This document shows positions 17,392 through 26,618 of a stretch of DNA of 64,000 nt, in pieces; the stretch's first letter is position 1, and every line of letters starts with the position of its first letter. The notes beneath the pieces are model-generated. The model did no database searches and was not told where the DNA came from. It worked only from the letters and a program-made list of their open reading frames with translations. This DNA comes from Neisseria subflava (lineage in GTDB: Bacteria > Pseudomonadota > Gammaproteobacteria > Burkholderiales > Neisseriaceae): assembly GCF_024205705.1 (NCBI RefSeq), contig NZ_CP073115.1, forward strand, positions 1,612,001-1,676,000, given 5' to 3'. The translations under genes and the position numbers were made by a program.

Positions 17392-17898
17392 ATGAAAACA
17401 CTACGATCTCTTTTTGTTATCGGCTTGTTAACCACCAGTTTACCCTACCAAGCGATGGCTGCAAATAACGCCACAAATAATCAAGCCAAAATAGATTTAG
17501 TCAAAAAGGTTTATCTGTCTAAAGTGGATTTAGGCTCTGAACACAATCATGTTACCACGCCTGAATTACAAAAAATCATCCGACAATTTAATAATTTTGA
17601 CACTAATATCCGTAATCAACCCGATATGGAGATGGGATGTGACATGCCGATATATTACTACTTGGGCTTTGGTCAGGATCATCCTGACAACTTCCATAAA
17701 ACCTTGCAAGTCAAGGTCACTTCTCCCCATACCGTCCGGGCAACATTTAAACAATTTGACGGCCACAGGGTCGGTGCAGATTTCACGTTAAAATGTACAG
17801 AAAACCGTTGTTTGATAGATGATTTTAAGATGATTGGCGATCAAACCAGCATCAAAACTGATTACAAACTTGTTTTGCGCAAACAAAAATGTGAGTGA
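17392..17898 (+). CDS. Exported protein of unknown function
   Basis: 168 residues from ATG 17392. The N-terminus MKTLRSLFVIGLLTTSLPYQ ending AMA at about residue 23 is a clear signal peptide, so the product is periplasmic or secreted. The mature part has a helical start, then MEMGCDMPIYYYLGFGQDH and a beta-rich C-terminal half with cysteines in LKCTENRCLIDDF that could form a disulfide. The layout loosely resembles small DUF3828-type exported proteins, but I do not recognise a family with confidence. Upstream in-frame ATGs at 17347 and 17383 would bury the signal peptide. The gene is more AT-rich than its neighbours. Confidence 0.75.
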   Translation: MKTLRSLFVIGLLTTSLPYQAMAANNATNNQAKIDLVKKVYLSKVDLGSEHNHVTTPELQKIIRQFNNFDTNIRNQPDMEMGCDMPIYYYLGFGQDHPDNFHKTLQVKVTSPHTVRATFKQFDGHRVGADFTLKCTENRCLIDDFKMIGDQTSIKTDYKLVLRKQKCE

Positions 17899-17910
17899 GC
17901 CAACAAAACA

Positions 17911-17943
17911 AAAGGGCTGTCCAAACAAATGGAGCAGCCCTTT
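17911..17943. terminator. Bidirectional terminator shared by two convergent genes
   Basis: AAAGGGCTG and its complement CAGCCCTTT enclose a central CC/GG pair, with A-rich and T-rich flanks on both sides, so both strands can terminate. It is not built from DUS. Confidence 0.85.
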
Positions 17944-17953
17944 GATTTTGCAA

Positions 17954-18256
17954 TCAAGGTCGTGAAGGATGCGGATTTAAGCGGACAGGCGGCAAATTAG
18001 GTTTTCCGTATTGGGAAACAGCTTGTCTGCCTGAAGCAGCTTTCCCTGACTGCATGACGCCGCTATCGTTACGTATTGGATGTGCGGCATACTCGTCTTG
18101 ATTTAATTGTGAAACTTCTTCATTTACTTCATGCTCTACCATAAGCTCATACTCATTATCGTATGTCTCACTCTTACCGAGCCGAACTTCCCCTCCCGCC
18201 ATAGCGGATACGGAAAATGCGGATAACATAATGATTATGCTGATTTCTTTCTTCAT
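17954..18256 (-). CDS. Small exported protein of unknown function
   Basis: 100 residues with a signal peptide (MKKEISIIIMLSAFSVSAMA, cut near residue 20) and an AAGGAGA ribosome site. The mature 80 residues start GGEVRLGKSETYDNEYELM, are strongly acidic in the first half and proline-rich and basic at the end (KPNLPPVRLNPHPSRP). There is no cysteine and no recognisable domain. The low-complexity charge pattern suggests an unfolded or surface-exposed protein. It shares a terminator with the convergent exported protein at 17392. Function unknown. Confidence 0.65.
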   Translation of the reverse strand: MKKEISIIIMLSAFSVSAMAGGEVRLGKSETYDNEYELMVEHEVNEEVSQLNQDEYAAHPIRNDSGVMQSGKAASGRQAVSQYGKPNLPPVRLNPHPSRP

Positions 18257-18465
18257 AATATTCTCCTTTTCTCAAATATTGCTTCTTTATCATTTCTTTA
18301 ATTCATGCCACAAAAGCAAGTTCCAAAGAAACCAGTTTCTTTGGTCATTTGAAGAATCTATTTAAGCACAAAACCTGCATCAATACATATCTATTATTAG
18401 AAGTTTATTTTCCATATAAACAAGGCCGTCTGAAAAAATCCTTAAAACCGAGTACAATCCGCCGC

Positions 18466-19389
18466 ATGAAAAAACATACCAATCCCCTCCCCCTTTTAGA
18501 CGGTGTCAAACCCAGCTACTTGGTTTTGCCGCATGAAAAGCAGTTTTACGGCTTGCCGCTGCTGCATTTTTTATGCACTCATTTTCCCTTTGTCGGCGAA
18601 GAAAACTGGCGGCGACGGCTGAACAGCGGTTTTGTGGTGGGCGCGGATGGCGTACCGTTTGATGAAAATACTTTATTCGAGCCCGGCAAGGCGATGTTTT
18701 ATTACCGTGAAACCAGCCGTGAGAGCGAGCCGCGTATTCCGTTTGAAGAAAAGATTTTACATATTGATGAGCATTTGCTTGTGGTGGACAAACCGCATTT
18801 TCTGCCCGTCATCCCCAGCGGCAGGTTTTTGCGGGAAACCCTGCTCACGCGCCTGCGTTTGCGGCCTGAATTGCAGCATTTGAATGTTGAAGACATTACG
18901 CCGATTCATCGCTTGGACAAAGATACGGCAGGCGTTATGCTGCTTTCGCTCAACCCTGCCACGCGTCGCGATTATCAGACCATGTTCCAAGAAAAAACCG
19001 TCCAAAAAACTTATGAAGCGGTGGCGCCGACGCGGACGGATTTGGACTATCCGCTGGATATTTCATCCCGAATGGAACGCGGCGAAAAATTCTTCCTCAC
19101 GCGGGAAACAGAAGGCGAACCCAACGCCCACACGACCATCGAACTTATCGAAAACCGCGGCGCGTTCAGCCTCTACCGCCTCACGCCGCATACCGGAAAG
19201 AAACACCAGCTCCGCGTGCATATGATGAGTTTGAATATGCCGCTGATGAACGATGCGCTTTACCCTACCCCATTGGCGGCCGGTGATGAAGACTACGACA
19301 AACCTTTAAAACTTCTGGCTAAAAAAATAGAGTTTATCGATCCTATCAGTGGAGAAATCCGTGCATTTGAAAGCGGCTTTACGCTTTAA
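18466..19389 (+). CDS. RluA-family pseudouridine synthase
   Basis: 307 residues. An S4-like N-terminal region with EENWRRRLNSGFVVGADG is followed by the catalytic domain: LLVVDKPHFLPVIPSG near residue 105, and the signature HRLDKDTAGVMLLS near residue 147 with the catalytic Asp. KKHQLRVHM near residue 245 is the conserved C-terminal segment. The protein makes pseudouridine in rRNA or tRNA; the target is not readable. The longer open frame upstream includes translated DUS, so ATG 18466 is preferred. The gene ends in a bidirectional DUS terminator facing adhP. Confidence 0.9.
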   Translation: MKKHTNPLPLLDGVKPSYLVLPHEKQFYGLPLLHFLCTHFPFVGEENWRRRLNSGFVVGADGVPFDENTLFEPGKAMFYYRETSRESEPRIPFEEKILHIDEHLLVVDKPHFLPVIPSGRFLRETLLTRLRLRPELQHLNVEDITPIHRLDKDTAGVMLLSLNPATRRDYQTMFQEKTVQKTYEAVAPTRTDLDYPLDISSRMERGEKFFLTRETEGEPNAHTTIELIENRGAFSLYRLTPHTGKKHQLRVHMMSLNMPLMNDALYPTPLAAGDEDYDKPLKLLAKKIEFIDPISGEIRAFESGFTL

Positions 19390-19405
19390 ATTTCCCAATC
19401 CAATG

Positions 19406-19441
19406 AAAAAGGCCGTCTGAAAAGTTTCAGACGGCCTTTTT
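19406..19441. terminator. Bidirectional DUS terminator between the pseudouridine synthase gene and adhP
   Basis: Near-perfect 17-bp stem made of two DUS copies with a three-base loop and A/T-rich flanks on both sides, between convergent stops. Confidence 0.88.
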
Positions 19442-19458
19442 GTCATAGAATCATTTGA

Positions 19459-20502
19459 TTAGTGATGAATGCAGCTGCACTCTTTATTCATATCAATCAC
19501 CATACGGCCGGTAATTTTACCTTCGCGCATTTCTTGGAAGATGGCAGGCGCTTCATCCAAAGCACGCAACTCGACTTTAGGCACAACCAAACCTTCTGCG
19601 CCGAATTGGAATGCTTCCTCCAAATCTTTGCGGGTACCGACCAAAGAGCCGACCACTTCGATGCCGTCCAATACCAAGCGAGGGATAGACAAATCCATAG
19701 ACTCAGGTGGCAAGCCAACTGCAACGACACGACCGCCTGCGCGGACGCAGTTAACACCTGAATTGAAGGCAGCAGCGGATACGGCTGTTACAACGGCTGC
19801 GTGTGCGCCACCGGTTTTCTCTTGGATGACTTGAGCCGCATCTTCTTTGGCAGCATTGATTACCAAATCCGCACCGGTTTCTTTGGCAAAAGCCAGTTTG
19901 TCGTCATTAACATCAATGGCAACAACGTGCGCGCCAAACACTTTTTTCGCGTATTGAACCGCCAAGTTGCCCAAACCGCCTGCGCCGTAAATCGCAATCC
20001 ATTGGCCCGGACGGACGCCGGAAACTTTAATGGCTTTATAAGTAGTTACGCCGGCACAAGTGATACTGGAAGCTTGCGCAGGATCCAAGCCTTCAGGAAC
20101 TTTGACCGCATAATCGGCACTCACGATACAGTGGGTCGCCATGCCGCCGTCGGCAGTATAGCCTGCGTTCAATACAGAGCGGCACAAGGTTTCGCGGCCG
20201 GTATTACAGTATTCGCAAGAACCGCAGCTTTGGAACAGCCATGCGATGCTGACACGGTCGCCGACTTTCAGATTTTTCACACCGTCGGCAACTTCTTTAA
20301 CCAAACCGATGCCTTCGTGTCCCAATACGCGACCCGGTTTGTCGCCGTAATCGCCTGCCGCAACGTGCAAGTCGGTGTGGCACACGCCGCAATACTCGAC
20401 TTCCACCAACGCCTCACCGTATTCCAGCGGACGCAGTTCGCGTTCAACAACTTCTACATCACCTGCTACATCTTTATTTACTACCACAGCATGCATTTTC
20501 AT
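19459..20502 (-). CDS. adhP: Zinc-dependent alcohol dehydrogenase AdhP
   Basis: 347 residues of the medium-chain dehydrogenase family. Catalytic zinc ligands are in CGVCHTDLH near residue 38 and GHEG near residue 62. The structural zinc cluster CGSCEYCNTGRETLC is near residue 93, and the NAD-binding GAGGLGNLAVQYAKK near residue 173. It interconverts ethanol and acetaldehyde with NAD. The C-terminus has an unusual Cys/His end (NKECSCIHH). The divergent gene across 340 bases is an aldehyde dehydrogenase, so the pair could oxidise ethanol to acetate. Confidence 0.95.
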   Translation of the reverse strand: MKMHAVVVNKDVAGDVEVVERELRPLEYGEALVEVEYCGVCHTDLHVAAGDYGDKPGRVLGHEGIGLVKEVADGVKNLKVGDRVSIAWLFQSCGSCEYCNTGRETLCRSVLNAGYTADGGMATHCIVSADYAVKVPEGLDPAQASSITCAGVTTYKAIKVSGVRPGQWIAIYGAGGLGNLAVQYAKKVFGAHVVAIDVNDDKLAFAKETGADLVINAAKEDAAQVIQEKTGGAHAAVVTAVSAAAFNSGVNCVRAGGRVVAVGLPPESMDLSIPRLVLDGIEVVGSLVGTRKDLEEAFQFGAEGLVVPKVELRALDEAPAIFQEMREGKITGRMVIDMNKECSCIHH

Positions 20503-20842
20503 GAGAGAGTCTCCTAGGGTGTTGAAAAACTGTTTAGCTATGAATGAGAATACTCCCCATACCCTAAGCCGTCAACCCATAATCTTTTTCAAAACAACGA
20601 GTTATGATGTTATACCATAACAAATCCTATTCAGGCCGCCTGAATCTTTAAATATATTAACAAATGCACTTTCATTTCAATCAAATCCTTAATTTTTCAG
20701 ACGGCCTGCTACATGAAACAACATTGCAAATGTAAATTTTAAGAACATTCTCATTTTTAGTACTTGAACTTAAAAAGAAAAAAGCATAAGCTGCTTTCAT
20801 GGTGTTGAACCACCTATTCCCATTCATTAAGGAGACAGCATT
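20503..20842. other. Divergent intergenic region between adhP and the aldehyde dehydrogenase
   Basis: 340 bases without a gene. It holds the promoters of both divergent genes. A drifted DUS (AGGCCGCCTGAA at about 20632) and a standard reverse DUS at about 20697-20708 are present but too far apart to form a terminator. A possible -35 TTGAAC at 20764 precedes the aldehyde dehydrogenase, with no convincing -10. Confidence 0.6.
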
Positions 20843-22321
20843 ATGGCAAAAGATTTAAATGTGTTTGATAAAGAATATGGTCTTTTAATCAACGGCGAAT
20901 GGACGAAAGGTAGCGAAGGCAAACTTTTATCCTCTTACAACCCTGCCAATGGCGATGAGTTGGCCAAGTTCACAGACGCAACCGATGCTGATGTCGATGC
21001 TGCCGTAGCCGCTGCACAAGAAGCATTCAAAACATGGCGCAAAACCACGACTGCCGAACGCGCGGCCATTTTGAACAAAATCGCCGATGTGATTGATGAA
21101 AACGCCGAATTGTTTGCCCTGCAAGAAACCTTGGACAACGGCAAACCGATCCGCGAAACCCGTGCCGCCGACGTGCCTTTGGCTTCCGACCATTTCCGCT
21201 ATTTCGCCAGCGTGATCCGCGGCGAAGAAGGCACTGCGACCCAGCTTGACGCCGAAGACCTGTCCATCGTTTTGCGCGAACCGATCGGCGTTGTCGGCCA
21301 AATCATTCCTTGGAACTTCCCATTCTTGATGGCCGCATGGAAAATCGCTCCGGCATTGGCCGCAGGTTGTACCATCGTCATCCACCCTTCTTCCAGCACT
21401 TCATTGAGCCTGTTGTCCCTCGCTCAAAAAATCAACCACTTGCTGCCTAAAGGCGTGTTGAACGTGATTACCGGCCGCGGTTCCAAATCCGGCGAATACA
21501 TGCTGCACCACAAAGGCTTCAACAAACTGGCCTTTACCGGCTCAACCGAAGTCGGCCGCCGCGTCGGCATCGCTGCTGCTGAATTACTGATTCCGTCCAC
21601 TTTGGAATTGGGCGGCAAATCTGCCAACATCTTCTTCGACGATATGCCTTTCGACAAAGCCCTCGAAGGCGCGCAAAAAGGTATTTTGTTCAACCAAGGC
21701 CAAGTGTGCTGCGCCGGTTCGCGCATTTTTGTACAAGAAGGCATTTACGACAAATTCGTCAATGCTTTGGCTGAAGAATTCAAAAAAATCAAAGTCGGCC
21801 TGCCTTGGGAAGACGACACCCAAATGGGTTCTCAAGTCAATGCCGGTCAACTCGAGACCATTTTGAAATACGTCAAAATCGGCGAACAAGAAGGCTGCCG
21901 CATCATTACCGGCGGTAAAAAAATCGAAGGCGAATTGGGCAAAGGCGAATTTGTCGAACCGACTTTGATTGAGGCCAGCAACGAAGCCCGTGTTTCCCAA
22001 GAAGAAATCTTCGGCCCGGTTGCCACCGTGATTAAATTCAAAACCGAAGAAGAAGTCATCAAAATGGCCAACGACAGCGAATACGGCTTGGGCGGCGCAG
22101 TTTGGAGTACCGACATCAACCGCTGCCTGCGCGTTTCCAACGCATTGGAAACCGGCCGCGTTTGGGTAAACTGCTACAACCGCCTGCCTGCCGGCGCGCC
22201 GTTTGGCGGCTACAAAACTTCAGGTATCGGCCGCGAGACCCACAAAATGATGCTCGCCGCCTACACCCAAGTGAAAAACATCTACATCAGCACCCGTGAA
22301 GAACGCGAAGGCTTCTATTAA
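20843..22321 (+). CDS. NAD(P)-dependent aldehyde dehydrogenase
   Basis: 492 residues of the ALDH superfamily, closest in feel to acetaldehyde dehydrogenases of the ExaC/AldB type. The core is IGVVGQIIPWNFPFLMAAWK near residue 150, the conserved Glu in ELGGKSANI near residue 254, and the catalytic Cys in FNQGQVCCAGSR near residue 289. EEIFGPVATV near residue 386 is the cofactor region. The ribosome site is AAGGAGACA seven bases before the ATG. It is divergent from adhP; together they would take ethanol through acetaldehyde to acetate. Exact substrate not proven. Confidence 0.93.
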   Translation: MAKDLNVFDKEYGLLINGEWTKGSEGKLLSSYNPANGDELAKFTDATDADVDAAVAAAQEAFKTWRKTTTAERAAILNKIADVIDENAELFALQETLDNGKPIRETRAADVPLASDHFRYFASVIRGEEGTATQLDAEDLSIVLREPIGVVGQIIPWNFPFLMAAWKIAPALAAGCTIVIHPSSSTSLSLLSLAQKINHLLPKGVLNVITGRGSKSGEYMLHHKGFNKLAFTGSTEVGRRVGIAAAELLIPSTLELGGKSANIFFDDMPFDKALEGAQKGILFNQGQVCCAGSRIFVQEGIYDKFVNALAEEFKKIKVGLPWEDDTQMGSQVNAGQLETILKYVKIGEQEGCRIITGGKKIEGELGKGEFVEPTLIEASNEARVSQEEIFGPVATVIKFKTEEEVIKMANDSEYGLGGAVWSTDINRCLRVSNALETGRVWVNCYNRLPAGAPFGGYKTSGIGRETHKMMLAAYTQVKNIYISTREEREGFY

Positions 22322-22357
22322 TCCGCCGTTTCACATTAATCTGATTTAGAAAATATA

Positions 22358-22389
22358 AAGGCCGTCTGAAACCTGTTTCAGACGGCCTT
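22358..22389. terminator. Bidirectional DUS terminator
   Basis: Stem of two DUS copies extended to 14 bp with a four-base loop, between the convergent aldehyde dehydrogenase and transporter genes. Confidence 0.85.
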
Positions 22390-22416
22390 GTTTTATTCTG
22401 TTTCGCAATAAATGCT

Positions 22417-23352
22417 TCATATCTTTCTCAAAAAAAGCCCCATCACTTTCTCTCCGGCCACAGCCAACAATGCCCCGGCTACAACCACCATAGCACCCAC
22501 ATAGCTGACGATATTCATATCCGAAGCGGCAAAATAATCGGGGGCGAGATGATGGCCAATGGTGGAAAATATCATAGTAAATACAGGTATCAACGTGGTG
22601 ACGATACTGACTTTTGAAGCGTCCCAATGGTTGAGCGCTTCGCCGAATGAACCGTAGCCGATCAGCGTGTTCAAACAGCAATAGATAAAGCAGCCCCATA
22701 AAAACGGATTGCCGATATGGGCGATTTGAGACGGTTCGGCAAACGGCAGGAAGACAAAGCTGCTGCAAAAATAAATCATGAGCAGGATTTGTTGCGAATT
22801 GAAATGTTTGGACAGAAGTTTTTGCGCCACACCGTAGCACACCCAAATCATGCTGCCCGAAGCCGCCATCATCACGCCGACCGCGTAGCTGCCCAAGCTG
22901 AAAAGTTCGCCGAATTTGTCGTTAAAAAACATGACCAAACCCGTCAGCAAAAGTATCAAGCCGATTTTTTGCCAATGCGTAAAGGCTTCTTTAAACACGC
23001 CAACACCGACCAAAATCATGGTAAAGGGCGAGAGTTGCCACAACACCTGCGTGGTTGTCGGCGAAATATAGTGCAAACCCAGGGCAACGAGCACGAAGTT
23101 GGCGGAAATGCCGATAATGCCCAACAACAATAAAAATAAGGTTTGCTTAGAAAATTCAGATGGCCTCGGCAGCTTGCCGGTCAGTCCCAACAGCACAAAC
23201 AACACCAGCGAAGCCACTAAAAAGCGTATCCACACCAGCGTGGGCGCATCGACGGCTTTTAATGCCTGTTGGGCGATGACCGGCAGCGAACCCCAAGTCA
23301 TGGTGGCAAGCAGCGCCAATGAAAAGCCGAGCCAAGGTTTTTGTTTCTTCAT
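22417..23352 (-). CDS. EamA-family (DMT superfamily) membrane transporter
   Basis: 311 residues with about ten predicted membrane helices arranged as two EamA repeats, for example MTWGSLPVIAQQAL near residue 17 and the TTQVLWQLSPFTMILVGV stretch of the first repeat. Such proteins export or exchange small metabolites; substrate unknown. The start ATG at 23352 lies 18 bases after the intended recJ stop, with a single DUS between, so it is probably cotranscribed with recJ. Confidence 0.88.
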   Translation of the reverse strand: MKKQKPWLGFSLALLATMTWGSLPVIAQQALKAVDAPTLVWIRFLVASLVLFVLLGLTGKLPRPSEFSKQTLFLLLLGIIGISANFVLVALGLHYISPTTTQVLWQLSPFTMILVGVGVFKEAFTHWQKIGLILLLTGLVMFFNDKFGELFSLGSYAVGVMMAASGSMIWVCYGVAQKLLSKHFNSQQILLMIYFCSSFVFLPFAEPSQIAHIGNPFLWGCFIYCCLNTLIGYGSFGEALNHWDASKVSIVTTLIPVFTMIFSTIGHHLAPDYFAASDMNIVSYVGAMVVVAGALLAVAGEKVMGLFLRKI

Positions 23353-23370
23353 TATTCAGACGGCCTTTGT

Positions 23371-25070
23371 TTACGCGACTTCCCAGTAGTCGATATAAAG
23401 CTGCAATTCGAGATTATTCCGCCATTCGTTGGCAACGGGACGGTACACCGTGCGGATGTATTCGGGAATGTCTTCGCTGCAACGCCAAAACATGGCTTCA
23501 AATTCGTAGCCGTCTTTTTGCAGCCAGACTTTTTTGTGTTTGCCTTCCGCACCCAAAGGCTGCTGGCGGACAACATGAAATTCGTCGGTAAAACTCGGCG
23601 GCGCGAAGCCCTGCCCCAAACGTGTCGGGCAAGGTTTTGCGCCTGTTCCAGCGTAATATCGCGGGCAGGCAGGCTGCCGTCGGTGATGAAGGTTTGCGAC
23701 AAATCGTCTTCGCACACCATCTCGCGCACGGCTTCTTCAAATGCCGTCTGAAACGTGGGAATATTGTGTTCAAGTATGCTCAAACCTGCCGCCATTGCGT
23801 GTCCGCCGAATTTCAAAATCAAATCGGGATGGCGTTTTGACACCAAGTCCAAAGCATCGCGCAGGTGCAAATTGGGAATGGAGCGTCCCGAACCGCGCAC
23901 TTCGCCGTTGTCGGCAGGCGCAAACACGATGGTCGGACGATAAAAACGGTCTTTGAGGCGGCTGGCAACGATGCCGACCACGCCTTGATGGAAGTCGTCG
24001 CGATACGCCACCAAAGTCGTCTGCCCTGGAGGCAAGGTTTCAGGAAAATCATTCAGCGCGTCTTGCAGCATAGACTGCTCGATTTCGCGGCGCTCGATAT
24101 TGAGATTGTTTAACTGAGCCGCCAGTTCCTGCGCTTCGGTATCATCTTGCGCCAACAGACAGGCAATACCGACCGACATATCGTCCAACCGTCCGGCCGC
24201 ATTGATGCGCGGCCCCAACGCAAAGCCCATATCAAACGGCTGGGCCTTGCGCCAATCCCGTCGCGCCACTTCAAACAAGGCGCGGATGCCGGGGCGCATT
24301 TTGCCCAAACGCATCCGTTTCAAACCTTGAGACACGAGGATACGGTTGTTGTGGTCTAGAGTGACGACATCGGCAACGGTACCGAGTGCGACCAAATCCA
24401 AAAGGTCGCCCAGATTCGGCTCTTTTAGGCCGTCTGAAAAATAATTGCGGCGGCGCAATTCGGCACGCAACGCCATCAATACATAAAAAATCACGCCCAC
24501 GCCCGCCAAGCTTTTGCTTGGGAAACCGCAGCCTTTTTGGTTCGGATTGACGATGATGCAGTCAGGCACGGTCTCGGCAGGCAGATGGTGGTCGGTCACA
24601 ATCACATCCAAACCCAACTCCTGCGCACGCGCCACGCCTGCAATGCTGGCAATACCGTTATCCACCGTCACCAATAAATCCATACCTTGCTCGGCCGCGA
24701 TTTCAGCCAATTCGGGCGTTAAGCCGTAGCCGTGTTCAAAGCGGTTGGGCACGAGAAAATCCACTTTCGCCCCCATCGCCGCCAAACCGCTCATACCGAC
24801 GGAACACGCCGTCGCACCGTCGGCATCGTAGTCGGCGACAATCAGGATTTTTTCCTGACGCTCAACCGCATCCGCCAAACGGCCGGCGGCGGCTTCGCAG
24901 TTTGTCAGCGTTTGATACGGCAAAAGAGCTGCAAGCTTGTCGTCCAACTCGGCCGGACTTTGCACATCACGCGCAGCACACAGCCGGGCAATCAAAGGAT
25001 CGGTACCGGCAGTGAGCAAGTCGTTGAAAACAGTCGGATTAATGGAACGTGTTTGGATTTTGACGGACAT
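23371..25070 (-). pseudogene. recJ: Single-stranded-DNA exonuclease RecJ, frameshifted near the 3' end
   Basis: The first 486 or so residues are normal RecJ: DHH motif ADYDADGATA near residue 80, DNGIAS, VTDHHLPAE near residue 160, the DHHA1 region GVVGIVASRLKDRFYRP and FGGHAMAAGLSI. After HVWG the frame goes wrong. The expected continuation (QGFAPPSFTDEF to IDYWEVA) is intact in the next frame and stops at 23371. One added base in the run at 23614-23617 (C4 on the plus strand) rejoins them into 566 residues, the normal family length. As read, the protein ends at 23352 with about 85 aberrant residues, losing the C-terminal OB-fold part. RecJ is a 5'-3' exonuclease in repair and recombination. 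A sequencing error is as likely as a true mutation. Confidence 0.85.
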
Positions 25071-25133
25071 GGTATGTGGGATTAAATAGAGAGAAAATTA
25101 ATATATTTTTGAAGCGTTTATTTTAAGGTAGGG

Positions 25134-25172
25134 AAGGCCGTCTGAAACCTGCAATCCGTTTTCAGACGGCCT
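25134..25172 (-). terminator. DUS hairpin terminator after the lipoprotein gene
   Basis: Inverted DUS pair with 14-base arms, beginning seven bases from the lipoprotein stop. Confidence 0.75.
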
Positions 25173-25178
25173 TGGATA

Positions 25179-25889
25179 TTATTTGCGTGAAGCATCGATA
25201 ATTTCACTGACTACGACATAGGGGACTGCTATCACTGCGCCGACTGCATCCAAAGCCAATGTGAATGGCGTTTGCAGGATATTCTCCGTCAACTTCTGAA
25301 CGTCAGTGCTTTTTTTGGTTTCCGTATAATAAATTCTGACCGGAACGGCAGTGTCAAAACGGCGGTCTTCGGCAACATTTTTTGGCGTTGCGTAATAATG
25401 ACCTTCGGTAGAAATACACCGCGTGTAGACAGTTTTGTCATCGAGTTCGACCGGCTTGAACGCCAGCTGTTTCAACTTGGCAATCTCGGCAGCTTTTTGA
25501 GTATCGTAACGCAGGCAGAATTTTGAGCGGAAAGTTTGCGATTCAGGGGATTTCAATTCGACCGGCAAAGCCTTATACGCATATCTTGGGTTTTGCTGAA
25601 CCATTTGAAACTGTTTGTCCAATTTAACATCCAAGACCGCCTTCAACTTGGTCGAATCTCTAGGATTAACAACAAACCAATATTTTTTACCCATCATGAC
25701 CAGGCTGCCTGTTTCCAGTTGCGTGTTGTCTTTGGCAACCACGCCAAATGCTTGAATATTGTCTTTGGCAACGGTTTTTTCGGTTGTGGTTTTATGGAAC
25801 GGGTTGTTCTCTCCCCAAAGAAAGACAGTACAACCATTCAGGGTTAGTGCACTGATTAACAAGGCGAGTACAGAGCAGCGAAATTTCAT
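25179..25889 (-). CDS. Lipoprotein of unknown function
   Basis: 236 residues. The N-terminus MKFRCSVLALLISALTLNGC has a lipobox (LNGC) with Cys at residue 20, so it should be lipidated and, lacking Asp at +2, sorted to the outer membrane. The mature part has a central region with two cysteines (FCLRYDTQ, YTRCISTEGHYY) and ends in a hydrophobic glycine/valine segment (LALDAVGAVIAVPYVVVSEI). That resembles the C-terminus of small Neisseria and enterobacterial lipoproteins of the YceK-like or DUF kind, but no family is certain. A GGAGG ribosome site precedes the ATG. Confidence 0.75.
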   Translation of the reverse strand: MKFRCSVLALLISALTLNGCTVFLWGENNPFHKTTTEKTVAKDNIQAFGVVAKDNTQLETGSLVMMGKKYWFVVNPRDSTKLKAVLDVKLDKQFQMVQQNPRYAYKALPVELKSPESQTFRSKFCLRYDTQKAAEIAKLKQLAFKPVELDDKTVYTRCISTEGHYYATPKNVAEDRRFDTAVPVRIYYTETKKSTDVQKLTENILQTPFTLALDAVGAVIAVPYVVVSEIIDASRK

Positions 25890-25916
25890 GGTTATCCTCC
25901 TTCGGCATTACGATAC

Positions 25917-25954
25917 AGGCCGTCTGAAAACCGCAATCCGTTTTCAGACGACCT
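25917..25954 (-). terminator. Mixed-dialect DUS hairpin after darP
   Basis: A standard AGGCCGTCTGAA paired with a reverse copy reading AGGTCGTCTGAA on its own strand, so the stem has one G-T pair. Confidence 0.7.
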
Positions 25955-25960
25955 CGATAT

Positions 25961-26494
25961 TTATTCTTCCCAATCCTGCCCTTCTTCTGAAGCATCGGAT
26001 TGACCGACCTCCATCACTGCTTTAATTTCTTGGAACAGCGCGCGGAAGTTTTTCGGCGGTTTGTTTTGTTCCTGCTCTTTTTTGGTGTTGCGGATCAAGG
26101 TGCGCAATTTGCCGACGTCGGCTTGCGGAAAATCAGCCATAAATTGGGTAATTGCGCCATCGTCTGCCAACAGTCGGGTACGCGCCTGCTCGACGCGTTG
26201 CAAAAAGGCATTGTGCGCCGTATTGTCGCCGCGCAGTTTGGCCAAATAGGCTTCGATGGGCGCAGGGTCGGTATCGCGCATCAGGCGGCCGATAAATTGT
26301 GCTTGACGTTTGAGTGCGCTGTTGGACGTGATTTTTTTATAGGTGGCAATCGCCTCGAACAGCTCTTCGTCCAAGCCGATTTTTTTCAACGTATCGCTGG
26401 AGAGTTTGGTCAATTCCATACCCAAAGCCTGCAAATCGTTCATTTGCTTTTTCATTTGGGTTTTGCTGACCCATTCGTCTTCTTGTTCAAACAT
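25961..26494 (-). CDS. darP: Ribosome-associated assembly factor DarP (YjgA)
   Basis: 177 residues of the DUF615 family: VSKTQMKKQMNDLQALGMEL near residue 9, ALKRQAQFIGRLMR near residue 60, and LRTLIRNTKKEQ near residue 130. DarP associates with late 50S precursors and aids subunit maturation. The divergent neighbour is pmbA, the same arrangement as in enterobacteria, which supports both calls. The acidic C-terminus (SEEGQDWEE) is variable. Confidence 0.94.
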   Translation of the reverse strand: MFEQEDEWVSKTQMKKQMNDLQALGMELTKLSSDTLKKIGLDEELFEAIATYKKITSNSALKRQAQFIGRLMRDTDPAPIEAYLAKLRGDNTAHNAFLQRVEQARTRLLADDGAITQFMADFPQADVGKLRTLIRNTKKEQEQNKPPKNFRALFQEIKAVMEVGQSDASEEGQDWEE

Positions 26495-26532
26495 TGTGTT
26501 TCCCTGATTTTCTGAATCTGCCTATTTTATCA

Positions 26533-26580
26533 GTTTTCAGACGGCCTTTCCGTGCGATTTTTGCAGAGGCCGTCTGAAAC
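26533..26580. repeat. Outward-facing DUS pair in the darP-pmbA divergent promoter region
   Basis: Reverse DUS then forward DUS with about 25 bases between, in the 124-base divergent gap. Position upstream of both starts argues against a terminator role. Confidence 0.6.
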
Positions 26581-26618
26581 GGTTAAAATGCCGCAAAACC
26601 CTGTCAGGAAACCTTTTT

